Shown: positions 8,684-17,561, counted from the stretch's first letter. The stretch is 64,000 nt of DNA from Microlunatus lacustris (GCA_039527025.1 BAAAJN010000016.1:1-64000); one strand, 5' to 3'. The notes: a model not told the origin generated them from the sequence alone. Numbers and translations: made by a program.

Positions 8684-9847
8684 ATGGCACGGATCTACCT
8701 GGACCACGCCGCGACCACGCCGATGGTGCCGGCGGCGGTGGCGGCGCTGACCGCCGAGCTGACCCGGGTGGGGAACGCCTCCGCCGCGCACGGCTCGGGC
8801 CGGGCGGCGCGCCGGGTGGTCGAGGACGCCCGGGAGCTGGTGGCCGCCCGGGTCGGGGCCGACCCGGCCGAGCTGATCTTCACCTCCGGCGGCACCGAGA
8901 GCGACAACCTGGGGGTCAAGGGTGCCTGGTTCGCCCGGCGTGACCGCCGTCGCGACCGCGTCGTCACCTCCGCCGTCGAGCACCACGCCGTGCTCGACTC
9001 GGTGGCCTGGCTGGCCGCCGCCCAGGGCGCCCAGATGGTCCTGCTGCCCGTGGACGGCACCGGGCGGGTGGTCGAGGCGGCGGTGGCGGCCACGCTCGAC
9101 GAGCGGACGGCGGTGGTGTCGGTGATGGCCGCCAACAACGAGGTCGGCACCCGGCAGCCGCTGGCCGAGGTGGCCCGGCGGGCCGCGGAGGTGGGCGCGG
9201 TCTCGCACAGCGACGCCGTCCAGGCCGTCGGCCACGTCGCCGTGGACTTCGCGGCCAGCGGGCTGGACCTGATGACCTTCACCGCGCACAAGCTCGGCGG
9301 TCCCGTCGGCGTCGGCGCCCTGCTGGCCCGCCGCGAGACCGCCCTGGCCGCCGTCCAGCACGGCGGGGGGCAGGAGCGCGACGTCCGCTCCGGCACCTTC
9401 GATGTCGCCGCGGTGGCCGCCTTCGCCGCCGCCGTCGAGGTGGCGGTCGCCGACCTCGAGGCCGAGGAGACCCGGCTCCGGGCGCTGCGGGCCGAGCTGG
9501 TCGCCGGCGTGCTGGCCACCGTCCCCGGCGCCGTGCTGCGCGGCACCCTGGACCCCGACCGGTCGCTGCCCGGGGTGACCAACCTCGGCTTCCCCGGCTG
9601 CGCGGCCGACGCCGTGCTGATGGTGCTCGACGCCGCCGGCTTCGACTGCTCGGCCGGCTCGGCCTGCTCGGCCGGGGTGACCCGGCCCAGCCACGTGCTG
9701 ACCGCGATGGGTCTCGACGACGCCGACGCCCGCTCGTCCGTGCGCTTCTCGCTCGGCCGGGACAGCTCCCGGGCCGACGTCGCCGCCCTGCTGGCGGCGC
9801 TGCCCGACGCCGTCGAGCGCGCCCGGGCCGCGGCCGCCTTCGCCTGA
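8684..9847 (+). CDS. iscS: cysteine desulfurase (IscS/NifS-like, class V aminotransferase)
   Basis: A 387-residue PLP enzyme that removes sulfur from L-cysteine as a persulfide. The N terminus IYLDHAATTPM is diagnostic. The PLP-lysine motif is FTAHKLGGPVGVGAL, and the catalytic cysteine lies in the loop DCSAGSACSAG, with the substrate-binding SSVRFSLGRD near the C terminus. The ATG at 8684 has GGAGGA about 7 bases upstream and gives the usual start; a GTG at 8645 would add an unconserved 13-residue extension. It sits directly before mnmA, which needs a persulfide donor for tRNA 2-thiolation, so that is its likeliest client. Iron-sulfur assembly is the alternative role; no suf or isc scaffold genes are adjacent. 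Confidence 0.95.
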   Translation: MARIYLDHAATTPMVPAAVAALTAELTRVGNASAAHGSGRAARRVVEDARELVAARVGADPAELIFTSGGTESDNLGVKGAWFARRDRRRDRVVTSAVEHHAVLDSVAWLAAAQGAQMVLLPVDGTGRVVEAAVAATLDERTAVVSVMAANNEVGTRQPLAEVARRAAEVGAVSHSDAVQAVGHVAVDFAASGLDLMTFTAHKLGGPVGVGALLARRETALAAVQHGGGQERDVRSGTFDVAAVAAFAAAVEVAVADLEAEETRLRALRAELVAGVLATVPGAVLRGTLDPDRSLPGVTNLGFPGCAADAVLMVLDAAGFDCSAGSACSAGVTRPSHVLTAMGLDDADARSSVRFSLGRDSSRADVAALLAALPDAVERARAAAAFA

Positions 9848-9873
9848 GCCGCCGCGGCGGCCTCGGCCTCGCT

Positions 9874-9961
9874 GGGCCCCCCACGTCACACCCCTGCCGT
9901 GGTCCGCACACCCGCTGCAACGGGGGTGAGGTCGTCCTCGGGGGTGTGACGTGGGGGCCCC
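9874..9961. repeat. long inverted repeat between iscS and mnmA
   Basis: Arms 9874-9894 and 9941-9961 pair at 20 of 21 positions around a 46-base loop that itself contains a small CACCC/GGGTG hairpin. The right arm includes GGGGTGTGACGTGGGGG. The repeat could act as a transcription terminator or attenuator between iscS and mnmA. The reverse complement of the left arm recurs near the IS30 end (107-126), so it belongs to a dispersed family rather than being a simple terminator. Confidence 0.7.
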
Positions 9962-10069
9962 GCGGGGGCCCGGGTGGCAGACCGCGCCCGCGTCGCCGCG
10001 TCGGGGACGGTGCGGCGGACCTGAGAGACTGGGCACCGCCCGGCGCGTGCCGGGCAGGGGAGGGATGAG

Positions 10070-11146
10070 ATGAGGGTGCTGGCCGCGATGTCGGGCGGGG
10101 TCGACTCCGCCGTGGCCGCCGCGCGGGCCGTCGACGCCGGTCACGACGTCACCGGGGTGCACCTGGCGCTGTCGAAGAACCCGCAGTCGTTCCGCTCCGG
10201 TGCCCGCGGCTGCTGCTCCCGCGAGGACGCGCACGACGCCCGCCGGGCCGCCGACAAGCTGGGCATCCCCTTCTACGTCTGGGACCTCTCCGACCGCTTC
10301 GCCGAGGACGTGGTCGAGGACTTCGTCGCCGAGTACGCGGCCGGTCGCACCCCCAACCCCTGCCTGCGCTGCAACGAGAAGATCAAGTTCGCCGCCGTCC
10401 TCGACCGCGGTGCCGCCCTCGGCTTCGACGTCGTCTGCACCGGCCACTACGCCCGGCTGGTGCGGGGGCCCGAGGGCGTCGAGCTGCACCGCGCCGTCGA
10501 CGCGGCCAAGGACCAGTCCTACGTCCTCGGCGTGCTGGGGACCGACCAGCTCGCGCGGTCGATGTTCCCGCTCGGGGACACGCCCAAGCCGGAGGTGCGG
10601 CAGGAGGCGGAGCGCCGCGGGCTGTCCGTGGCGGCCAAGCCCGACAGCCACGACATCTGCTTCATCGCCGACGGCGACACCGCGGGCTTCCTGGACGCCC
10701 GTCTCGGCTCGCGCCCCGGGCCCGTGGTCGACGAGGACGGCACGCCGGTCGGCGAGCACGACGGCACCCACCACTTCACCATCGGCCAGCGCCGCGGGCT
10801 GAAGCTCGGGGTGCCCGCCGCGGACGGCAAGCCGCGCTACGTCCTCGACATCTCCCCGGTCACCGGCACCGTCACCGTCGGCCCGCAGGAGGCCCTGGCC
10901 GTCCGCCGCCTCGACGCCCGTCGGCCGAGCTGGGCCGGCCCCGTCCGGCTCGGTGCCTGGCGCGGCGACGTCCAGGTCCGGGCGCACGGCGCCGCAGTGC
11001 CCGCCTCCGCGCTGCTGCAGGCCGACCGCGTGGAGGTGACCCTCGACGAGCCGGCCCACGGCGTCGCCCCCGGCCAGGCCGCCGTGCTGTACGAGGGCAC
11101 CCGCGTCGTCGGCGGGGCCACCATCGCCCGGACGGCGGCCGCGTGA
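10070..11146 (+). CDS. mnmA: tRNA-specific 2-thiouridylase MnmA
   Basis: A 358-residue enzyme that thiolates U34 of tRNA-Lys, -Glu and -Gln in the cytoplasm. The PP-loop SGGVDSAVAA (ATP binding) is at residues 9-18. The two catalytic cysteines appear in TPNPCLRCNEKIKF and in DSHDICFIADGD, followed by HFTIGQRRGL and the C-terminal beta-barrel. Length is normal. ATG at 10070 follows GGGAGGGATGAG, a good ribosome binding site. The gene's last codons overlap the next gene by 4 bases (GTGA), indicating translational coupling. Sulfur is probably supplied by the upstream cysteine desulfurase. Confidence 0.97.
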   Translation: MRVLAAMSGGVDSAVAAARAVDAGHDVTGVHLALSKNPQSFRSGARGCCSREDAHDARRAADKLGIPFYVWDLSDRFAEDVVEDFVAEYAAGRTPNPCLRCNEKIKFAAVLDRGAALGFDVVCTGHYARLVRGPEGVELHRAVDAAKDQSYVLGVLGTDQLARSMFPLGDTPKPEVRQEAERRGLSVAAKPDSHDICFIADGDTAGFLDARLGSRPGPVVDEDGTPVGEHDGTHHFTIGQRRGLKLGVPAADGKPRYVLDISPVTGTVTVGPQEALAVRRLDARRPSWAGPVRLGAWRGDVQVRAHGAAVPASALLQADRVEVTLDEPAHGVAPGQAAVLYEGTRVVGGATIARTAAA

Positions 11147-12150
11147 GCAGCGCGAACGACGAGGTCACCCCCGTCCTCACCACCGCCATCGGGTCCTGGC
11201 CCGGCACCGACGTCGCCGACGCGGTCAAGATCGCCTTCGCCGAGTGCCCCGACCTGCCCTACCTGCCCGAGCTGCCGGCCCGCGGGCCGCACGCCGCGCT
11301 GGTCGGCCGCAGCACCGCACTGCTGTCCGGACTGGCCGTCGACCTGCAGCCAGCCGGCTGGCGGCTCACCGACGCCTCCAGCCGCGACCACCGGGCTGCC
11401 AGGTCGGCCCTGCGCTCCGACCTCGACGTGCTGGAGGAGCAGGCCCAGGACTACGCCGGGCCCTACAAGCTCTCGGTGGCCGGGCCGTGGACGCTGGCCG
11501 CGACGATGGAGCGGCCCCGCGGGGACCGGGTGCTCGCCGACTCCGGCGCCCGCCGCGAGGTCGCCCAGTCCCTGGCGCAGGGGCTCGCCGACCTGGTCGA
11601 GGAGCTGGCCCGCCGGCTGCCGGCGCTGGAGCTGCGGGTGCAGCTCGACGAGCCGCTGCTGCCCGCGGTGATGACCGGCGCGGTCCCCACGGCCAGCGGC
11701 TTCTCCCGGCACCGGGTCGTCGACCTCTCCGAGCTGAGCGGCGCCGTCGAGCAGCTGGTCACCCGGCTGTCCGGCACGCCGGTCGTCGTGCACTGCTGCG
11801 CCGCCGGAGCCCCCGTCGACCTGCTGCGCCGGGCCGGGGTGGCCGGCGTCTCCCTCGACCTCGACCAGCTGGTGCCCGTCGACTGGGACGCGCTCGGCAA
11901 CGGGATGGAGCAGGGCCTGGACCTGTGGCTCGGTGCCCTGCCCACCGACCGCGCGCTGAGCGCCGACGAGGTGGTCCGGCGGGCCCTGCGGTCGCTCCGC
12001 GAGCTCGGCCTGGACCCCGGCCTGCTCTCGGCCCGGCTGGTGCTGACCCCGGCGTGCGGGTTGGCTGGCGCGACCAGCGGGGGAGCGGTGCAGGCGCTGC
12101 GCACCGTGCGGACCGCGGCCGGCATCGTGACCGACCAGCTCGCCGACTGA
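11143..12150 (+). CDS. MetE C-terminal-domain-like (cobalamin-independent methionine synthase core) protein
   Basis: A 335-residue protein of the UROD/MetE-like superfamily. It begins with TTAIGSWPGTDVADAVK, as in core MetE proteins. Candidate zinc ligands are visible: His and Cys in VVVHCCAAG and Cys in LTPACGLAG, which correspond to the HxC and PDCG positions of MetE. It is far shorter than full-length MetE (about 750 residues) because the N-terminal folate-binding half is absent. In actinobacteria such proteins regularly lie between mnmA and ligA, and the methyl donor is unknown. The GTG at 11143 overlaps the mnmA stop. Calling it methionine synthase would overstate the evidence. Confidence 0.8.
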   Translation: MSSANDEVTPVLTTAIGSWPGTDVADAVKIAFAECPDLPYLPELPARGPHAALVGRSTALLSGLAVDLQPAGWRLTDASSRDHRAARSALRSDLDVLEEQAQDYAGPYKLSVAGPWTLAATMERPRGDRVLADSGARREVAQSLAQGLADLVEELARRLPALELRVQLDEPLLPAVMTGAVPTASGFSRHRVVDLSELSGAVEQLVTRLSGTPVVVHCCAAGAPVDLLRRAGVAGVSLDLDQLVPVDWDALGNGMEQGLDLWLGALPTDRALSADEVVRRALRSLRELGLDPGLLSARLVLTPACGLAGATSGGAVQALRTVRTAAGIVTDQLAD

Positions 12151-12170
12151 CCCCGGCCGCCCGGCTGGGG

Positions 12171-12176
12171 CATGAT
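12171..12176 (+). promoter_or_regulatory. -10-like hexamer for a possible leaderless transcript
   Basis: CATGAT is followed by six bases and GTG 12183, the same geometry as the TAGGGT-N6-start sites before the enoyl-CoA hydratase and ligA. No ribosome binding site is seen. This supports 12183 over the alternative GTG at 12177. Confidence 0.35.
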
Positions 12177-12182
12177 GTGGCC

Positions 12183-12608
12183 GTGCAGACCAAGCAGCTC
12201 CGCATCCTGTCCACCGTCCTCCTCGCCTTCGCCGTCGGCCAGGCCGGCCTCGGCTCCGGCTTCCTCGACGAGGGCTCCCGCGGGCTGCTGGTCGCCCACA
12301 CCACCAACGCCTTCGCCGTCGTCGTGCTGTCCGTGCTCGCCGCGGTCTTCGGGCTGACCGCTCGGCGCGACGGCGGGCCGGGCTGGATCTTCTTCCTGCC
12401 GGTGGCCCTGGTGATCGCCTCGGTCATCCAGCTCAGCCTGGGCTTCGCCGGCATCCGCGGCGGGCACGTGTTCTTCGGGGTGCTGTTCCTCTGCGCGGTC
12501 ACCACCTACTGCTCCTACACCTGGCGGCTGCTGCCCACCGGCAGCCCGGCCGGCAGGGCCGCGACCGGCACCCAGAGCAGCGCCGAGGGCGGGTCGACCG
12601 CCCGCTGA
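12183..12608 (+). CDS. small four-helix integral membrane protein, function unknown
   Basis: A 141-residue protein with four predicted transmembrane segments: roughly 7-27 (ILSTVLLAFAVGQAGLG), 39-60 (LLVAHTTNAFAVVVLSVLAAVF), 71-92 and 99-115 (VFFGVLFLCAVTTYCSYT). A histidine in the second segment (VAHTTNAF) and one in the fourth (GGHVFFGV) recall DUF6220-type or haem-binding four-helix proteins, but this is only a resemblance. The C-terminal tail is short and polar. It is encoded between the MetE-like gene and ligA, 32 bases after the former. GTG at 12183 is chosen from the -10 spacing; GTG at 12177 is possible. Confidence 0.72.
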   Translation: MQTKQLRILSTVLLAFAVGQAGLGSGFLDEGSRGLLVAHTTNAFAVVVLSVLAAVFGLTARRDGGPGWIFFLPVALVIASVIQLSLGFAGIRGGHVFFGVLFLCAVTTYCSYTWRLLPTGSPAGRAATGTQSSAEGGSTAR

Positions 12609-12649
12609 CGGCCCGACCGGAGCGCCCCGGAACTGTCGGAGGCGGACGT

Positions 12650-12655
12650 TAGGGT
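12650..12655 (+). promoter_or_regulatory. -10 hexamer of a probable leaderless ligA promoter
   Basis: TAGGGT lies exactly six bases before the GTG at 12662 (context GTTAGGGTCGTGCCGTG). It is nearly identical to the site before the enoyl-CoA hydratase gene. No convincing -35 is seen. Confidence 0.5.
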
Positions 12656-12661
12656 CGTGCC

Positions 12662-14989
12662 GTGGCTGCCCCGAACGACCTCCCCGCTCCCGACGACACC
12701 CCCGCCGTCCCGGCCCAGGACGAGCCGGACGACGCGGCGCGCCACCGGCACCGCGAGCTGAGCGGCGTCCTGGACGAGGCCCGCTGGCGCTACCACGTGC
12801 TCGACGCCCCGACCATCTCCGATGGCGAGTTCGACCGGCTGCTGCGCGAGCTCAGCGCGATCGAGGAGCAGTTCCCGGCCCTGCGGACCCCGGACTCGCC
12901 CACCCAGCAGGTGGGCGGGCCGCCGTCGACGACGTTCGCCCCGGTGGAGCACGTCCAGCGGCTGCTGAGCCTGGACAACGTGTTCAACCGCGACGAGCTG
13001 GACCGCTGGGCCGGCCGTGCCGTCCGCGAGCTGGGGGAGCCGCGCGTCGCCCAGTCCGGCTACCTCTGCGAGCTCAAGGTGGACGGGCTGGCCCTCGACC
13101 TGGTCTACGAGCACGGCCGCCTGGTCCGCGCCGCCACCCGCGGCGACGGCCGGGTGGGCGAGGACGTGACGGCCAACGTGCGCACGATCGCCGGCATCCC
13201 CGACGAGCTCGCGACCGACGAGCCGCCCGAGCTGCTGGAGGTGCGCGGCGAGGTCTACTTCGCCGTCGAGGAGTTCCGGACCTTGAACGAGGCGTTGGTC
13301 GCCGAGGGCAAGGCCCCGTTCGCCAACCCGCGCAACGCCGCGGCCGGCTCGCTGCGGCAGAAGGACCCGCGGGTGACGGCCAGCCGCCGGCTGGGCTTCG
13401 TCAGCCACGGCATCGGCGCCTGGCAGGGCCAGGAGCGGAGCCGGCTGTCGGAGGCCTACGAGACGTTGGCGGCCTGGGGTCTGCCGGTCAGCCCGCACCG
13501 CCGGTTGACCCCCACCCTGGACGACGTCTGGGCCTACATCGAGCACTTCGGCGAGCACCGGCACTCCGTCGAGCACGAGATCGACGGGGTGGTGGTCAAG
13601 CTCGACGAGCGCACGGTGCAGGACCAGCTGGGTTCCACGGCCAAGTCGCCGCGCTGGGCCATCGCCTTCAAGTTCCCACCGGAGGAGGTGACCACCAAGC
13701 TGCTGTCGATCGACGTCAACGTCGGCCGCACCGGCCGGGTGACGCCGTTCGGGGTGATGGAGCCGGTGCTGGTGTCCGGGTCGACGGTGGGGATGGCCAC
13801 CCTGCACAACGCGTCGGAGCTGGAGCGCAAGGGCGTCCTGGTCGGCGACACGGTGGTGCTGCGCAAGGCCGGGGACGTCATCCCCGAGATCGTCGGCCCG
13901 GTGGCCGAGCTGCGCACCGGGGACGAGCACGCCTTCGTGATGCCGACCCACTGCCCGGCCTGCGGCACCGAGCTGCGGCACGAGAAGGAGGGCGACGCCG
14001 ACCTGCGCTGCCCCAACCACCGCTCCTGCCCGGCGCAGCTGCGGGAGCGGCTGTTCCACGTGGCCAGCCGGGGCGCGCTGGACATCGAGAACCTCGGCTA
14101 CCAGTCGGCCACCGCGCTGCTGGACAACGGGCTGCTGGCCGACGAGGGCGACCTGTTCGACCTCGACGAGGGTTCCTTGACCGGCGTCCCGTTCTTCACC
14201 ACCACGGCCGGCCGGCTGACCGCCAACGGCGCCAAGCTGCTGACCAACCTGGAGGCGGCCAAGACCCGGCCGCTGGCGAAGTTCCTGGTCGCGCTGAGCA
14301 TCCGCCACGTCGGCCCGTCGACCGCACCGGACCTGGCCCGGGCGTTCGGTGACATCGACGCCATCGCGGCGGCCAGTGCCGAGGAGCTGGCCGCGGTCGA
14401 CGGGGTCGGCCCCACCATGGCCGCGACCATCGCCGAGTGGTTCGCCGTCGACTGGCACCGCGAGATCGTGAGCAAGTGGCAGCGGTCGGGTTGCGTGCTG
14501 CGCGAGGAACCGCAGGAGCAGCGCGAGCAGACCCTGGGCGGCATCTCGGTGGTGGTCACGGGCTCACTCGACGGCTTCACCCGCGACACCGCGGCCGAGG
14601 CCATCACCTCCCGCGGCGGCAAGGTGGCCAGCTCGGTGTCGAAGAAGACGTCGTTCGTGGTGGTCGGGGAGTCGCCCGGCTCCAAGGCGGACAAGGCGGT
14701 CGAGCTCAAGGTGCCGGTGCTGACCGGAGCCGAGGGATTCCGCGTCCTGCTCGAGCAGGGTCCCGAGGCCGCATCCGGGGTGGCGACGCGGGGCGACGGC
14801 ACCGCGGACGAGCCCGCTGCGGAGACCGCGGAGGAGGCGGAGGCCGCCAAGACAGCCAAGGCGGCCAAGGCCGCGAAGGCGAAGGCCACCCGGGCCGCGA
14901 GAGCGGCGGCCAAGAAGGCCGCCGCGGCGGCCGCGCCCGGAGCCGAGACGGCCGACGCCGCCCCCGCAGAGGAGACGGCGCCGCTGTAG
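12662..14989 (+). CDS. ligA: NAD-dependent DNA ligase LigA
   Basis: A 775-residue replicative ligase that seals nicks using NAD+. The N-terminal Ia domain (WRYHVLDAPTISDGEFDRLL) is followed by the adenylation motif CELKVDGLAL (nucleophile Lys, near residue 139) and then SLRQKDPRVTA, HEIDGVVVKLD and WAIAFKFPPEE. An OB fold comes next, with a Cys4 zinc finger (CPACGTEL...CPNHRSCPAQ), helix-hairpin-helix repeats (VDGVGPTMAATIAEWF) and a BRCT domain (about 620-700). Unusually, an extra tail of roughly 70 residues, rich in Ala, Lys, Glu and Thr, follows the BRCT domain; it looks disordered and positively charged in part. The start is GTG on a leaderless-type promoter. Confidence 0.97.
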   Translation: MAAPNDLPAPDDTPAVPAQDEPDDAARHRHRELSGVLDEARWRYHVLDAPTISDGEFDRLLRELSAIEEQFPALRTPDSPTQQVGGPPSTTFAPVEHVQRLLSLDNVFNRDELDRWAGRAVRELGEPRVAQSGYLCELKVDGLALDLVYEHGRLVRAATRGDGRVGEDVTANVRTIAGIPDELATDEPPELLEVRGEVYFAVEEFRTLNEALVAEGKAPFANPRNAAAGSLRQKDPRVTASRRLGFVSHGIGAWQGQERSRLSEAYETLAAWGLPVSPHRRLTPTLDDVWAYIEHFGEHRHSVEHEIDGVVVKLDERTVQDQLGSTAKSPRWAIAFKFPPEEVTTKLLSIDVNVGRTGRVTPFGVMEPVLVSGSTVGMATLHNASELERKGVLVGDTVVLRKAGDVIPEIVGPVAELRTGDEHAFVMPTHCPACGTELRHEKEGDADLRCPNHRSCPAQLRERLFHVASRGALDIENLGYQSATALLDNGLLADEGDLFDLDEGSLTGVPFFTTTAGRLTANGAKLLTNLEAAKTRPLAKFLVALSIRHVGPSTAPDLARAFGDIDAIAAASAEELAAVDGVGPTMAATIAEWFAVDWHREIVSKWQRSGCVLREEPQEQREQTLGGISVVVTGSLDGFTRDTAAEAITSRGGKVASSVSKKTSFVVVGESPGSKADKAVELKVPVLTGAEGFRVLLEQGPEAASGVATRGDGTADEPAAETAEEAEAAKTAKAAKAAKAKATRAARAAAKKAAAAAAPGAETADAAPAEETAPL

Positions 14990-15000
14990 CGGGGTTGGCG

Positions 15001-15864
15001 TCAGGCCTCGCCCATCACCAGGCCCTCGATCGTGTGCTTCTGGGTGATGGGGGTCAGCCGGTCGACCACGGGGCAGACCAGGTGGTCACGGACCCGCTGC
15101 GGCAGGGCCGCGTGGTAGGCGTGGGTGACGGCCAGGTCGTGGTGCTCGGCGTTGCCCGCCCCCGGCGCGTCCAGACCCAGCACGAGCACCGGCCGGGACC
15201 GCTGGGACCGGTTCTCGGTGCCCCGGTGGATGGTCAGGGCGGAGCGGACCGAGATGTCTCCCATCTGCGGGTACTTCCGGACGGCCCGCTCGAGGTAGCG
15301 GGGGTACATCGACTTCGGCGGGAACATGCCGTGGTCGAACTCCTCCGACCAGTCCCACTGGGTTCCCGGGGCGATCTCGAACGGTCCCATCTCGTCGGTG
15401 GTGTCCACCGCGGTGAGGTTGAAGGCCAGCGAGGTGAGCCGGCCGCGGGTCCGGGTCTCCTCCGGCATCGGGAAGTCGCGGTGCCAGGGCTGGTTCATCG
15501 CCCCGGCGAAGGGGATGTCGAAGCCGACCTCGACGATCTGGTACTCCGGCCCCAGCACCGCCTCGGCCACCGCGCGCACCCACGGGTGGTCCACCAGGTC
15601 CACGAACCCGCGGAGCTGCTCGGGGTGGATCTCCACGTAGTAGCGGTTCGGGCCGCGGCCGACCGCCCCGTTCTCGCGGCTGCGCGCCTCGGCGAAGGCC
15701 GTCTCGATGTCCTCGCCCATCTGGGCTGCCCAGTCCCGGCTGAAGGCGCCCTTGTTCGCCGCGACCCCGTCGGTGTAGAGCGCCTCGACCACCGCCGCGG
15801 TCTCGGCATCGGTTCCCGGCGGCACCGGCGGCGCGCCGCTCGGGCGCATCTCGGTGAGCGTCAT
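15001..15864 (-). CDS. phytanoyl-CoA dioxygenase (PhyH) family protein
   Basis: A 287-residue Fe(II)/2-oxoglutarate-dependent oxygenase of the PhyH family. The metal triad is visible: WHRDFPMP (His-x-Asp) and the distal His in LTIHRGTENRS, followed by an Arg-containing segment (SQRSRPVLVL) suitable for 2-oxoglutarate binding. The start ATG at 15864 has GAGGAGGA 5-6 bases upstream. It is convergent with ligA, only 11 bases separating the two stops, and lies 104 bases downstream of an exporter gene on the same strand. The substrate is unknown; members of this family hydroxylate ectoine, phytanoyl-CoA and secondary metabolites. Confidence 0.88.
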   Translation of the reverse strand: MTLTEMRPSGAPPVPPGTDAETAAVVEALYTDGVAANKGAFSRDWAAQMGEDIETAFAEARSRENGAVGRGPNRYYVEIHPEQLRGFVDLVDHPWVRAVAEAVLGPEYQIVEVGFDIPFAGAMNQPWHRDFPMPEETRTRGRLTSLAFNLTAVDTTDEMGPFEIAPGTQWDWSEEFDHGMFPPKSMYPRYLERAVRKYPQMGDISVRSALTIHRGTENRSQRSRPVLVLGLDAPGAGNAEHHDLAVTHAYHAALPQRVRDHLVCPVVDRLTPITQKHTIEGLVMGEA

Positions 15865-15968
15865 CTCGTCCTCCTCGTCGTCGTCGACCTGGTGCCGCCC
15901 AACCTAGCCGTCGGAGCCCGTCGCCAGCGTGCGGGCAGAGCACGACCTCCGGGCCGTCTGCACCCGGA

Positions 15969-17561
15969 TCAGCCGGCCGGACGGTCCTCGGCGGCGGCGG
16001 TTCCCGGCCTCGCGGCGGTGGTGCTCAGCGGCCGCTCCCGGACGAGCAGCAGCAGCACCGTGCTGGCCAGCACGACCGGCACCAGCAGGGCGAAGACGGG
16101 GGTGAGGGCGTCGTTGTAGGCCCCGGCCACCGCGGCGCGGACCGCCGCCGGCAGGTCCGCCACCAGCGCCGGGGTGAGGCTGCCGACGTCGACCCCGGCG
16201 GCCTCAGGCACCCGGTCGACGAGCAGGGTGCCGAGCCGGGCGGTGAACAGGGCGCCGACCAGTGCCGAGCCCAGGCACACCCCGATCTCGCGGGAGAAGC
16301 TGTTGGTCGCGGTCGCCGTCCCCACCGCGGCCGCGGGCGCGGTGTTCTGCACCACCACGACCAGCACCTCCCAGGCGCAGCCGATGCCCAGGCCGAGCAG
16401 CAGCAGGTAGAGACCGGCCAGTGGCAGTGGCGTCGTGGGCTCCAGGGTGGCGAGCAGGCCCAGAGCCAGGGCGACCAGCAGGGTGCCGACCAGCGGCAGT
16501 GCTTTGGTCCGGCCGGTGCGACGGACCAGCTGCGCCGCGCCGACCGTGGCCAGAGCCAGCCCGGCGATGAGGGTCAGCATGGCCATGCCGGCCGCGGTCG
16601 GACCGAGGCCGACGGCCATCTGCAGGTAGGTCGGCAGGTAGCCCAGGGTGCCGAACATGGCGACCGCCATCACCAGCCCGGCGACCACCGCGGCGGTGAA
16701 GGTGCGGTCGGCGAACAGGCCCAGCGGGATGACCGGTTCGGCGGCCCGACGCTCCACCAGCACGAAGACGACGGCGGCCCCCACGGTCAGTGCGGCCAGC
16801 CCGAGCACGGTCGGTGAGGTCCACGGCAGCCGGGTGCCGCCCCAGGAGGCCAGCAGGACCAGGGCCGTGACGCCGACGACGAGCGTGGCGGTGCCGGCGA
16901 CGTCCAGCCGCACCCGGTCCTGCCGGCGCGGTGGGTCGTGCAGCAGCAGAGCGACCGCCAGCAGCGCCAGTCCGCCCAGCGGCAGGTTGATCCAGAACGC
17001 CCACCGCCAGCCGACGCTCTCGGTCAGCCAGCCGCCCACCACCGGCCCCGCGACCGCGCTGATGGCGAACACCGCGCCGATCGCGCTCAGGTAGGGGGCC
17101 CGGTCGCGGGCGGGGACGGTGTCGGCGACCACCGACTGCACGAGGACGATGAGCCCGCCCCCGCCCAGCCCCTGCACCGCGCGGGCCGCGATCAGGGTCC
17201 CCATGTCGGTGCTGAGCCCGCCGAGCACCGAGCCGGCCACGAAGACCAGCAGCCCGGTCACCAGGACCGGCTTGCGGCCCAGCAGGTCGCTGAGCTTGCC
17301 GTAGATCGGCAGCGCCACCGTGCCGGAGAGCATGTAGGCCGTGTTCACCCAGAGCATGTCCTGCACCCCGGACAGCTCGCCGACCACCGTCGGCAGGGCG
17401 GTGGCGAAGACGGTCTGGTCCAGCTCCGACAGCAGCAGCGCCATCCCGAGGGCGGCGAACAGGAGCCACAGCCGGGTGCGCGACCCGGTGGGCGTCTCGT
17501 CCGGACCGGTGAGGGCGTCGGCACCCGCCCGCTCACCGGTCTCCGCGCTCACCCGGCCCAC
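15969..17561 (-). CDS. DHA2-family (14-TM) MFS drug exporter, EmrB/QacA type
   Basis: A 530-residue proton-coupled efflux transporter of the inner membrane. Motif C/D1 appears in LSELDQTVFATALPTVVGEL and motif A in GKLSDLLGRKPVLVTGLLVF. The segment AVQGLGGGGLIVLVQSVVAD, together with GPVVGGWLTESVGWRWAFWINLP, is the signature of the DHA2 drug:H+ antiporter family. About 14 hydrophobic segments are present. Start could be GTG 17561 (MGRVSAETG) or GTG 17552 (MSAETGER); neither has a strong ribosome binding site. It is 21 bases downstream of the polysaccharide deacetylase gene and probably cotranscribed. The transported compound is unknown, and no adjacent regulator gene is present. Confidence 0.92.
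   Translation of the reverse strand: MGRVSAETGERAGADALTGPDETPTGSRTRLWLLFAALGMALLLSELDQTVFATALPTVVGELSGVQDMLWVNTAYMLSGTVALPIYGKLSDLLGRKPVLVTGLLVFVAGSVLGGLSTDMGTLIAARAVQGLGGGGLIVLVQSVVADTVPARDRAPYLSAIGAVFAISAVAGPVVGGWLTESVGWRWAFWINLPLGGLALLAVALLLHDPPRRQDRVRLDVAGTATLVVGVTALVLLASWGGTRLPWTSPTVLGLAALTVGAAVVFVLVERRAAEPVIPLGLFADRTFTAAVVAGLVMAVAMFGTLGYLPTYLQMAVGLGPTAAGMAMLTLIAGLALATVGAAQLVRRTGRTKALPLVGTLLVALALGLLATLEPTTPLPLAGLYLLLLGLGIGCAWEVLVVVVQNTAPAAAVGTATATNSFSREIGVCLGSALVGALFTARLGTLLVDRVPEAAGVDVGSLTPALVADLPAAVRAAVAGAYNDALTPVFALLVPVVLASTVLLLLVRERPLSTTAARPGTAAAEDRPAG

Noticed and set aside
6245..11059. A 1604-codon open frame on the minus strand across etfBA, iscS and mnmA
   Set aside because: Very long antisense frames are expected at this GC content. 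Its translation is low-complexity (Gly/Arg/Val/His) and the plus strand carries clear conserved genes.
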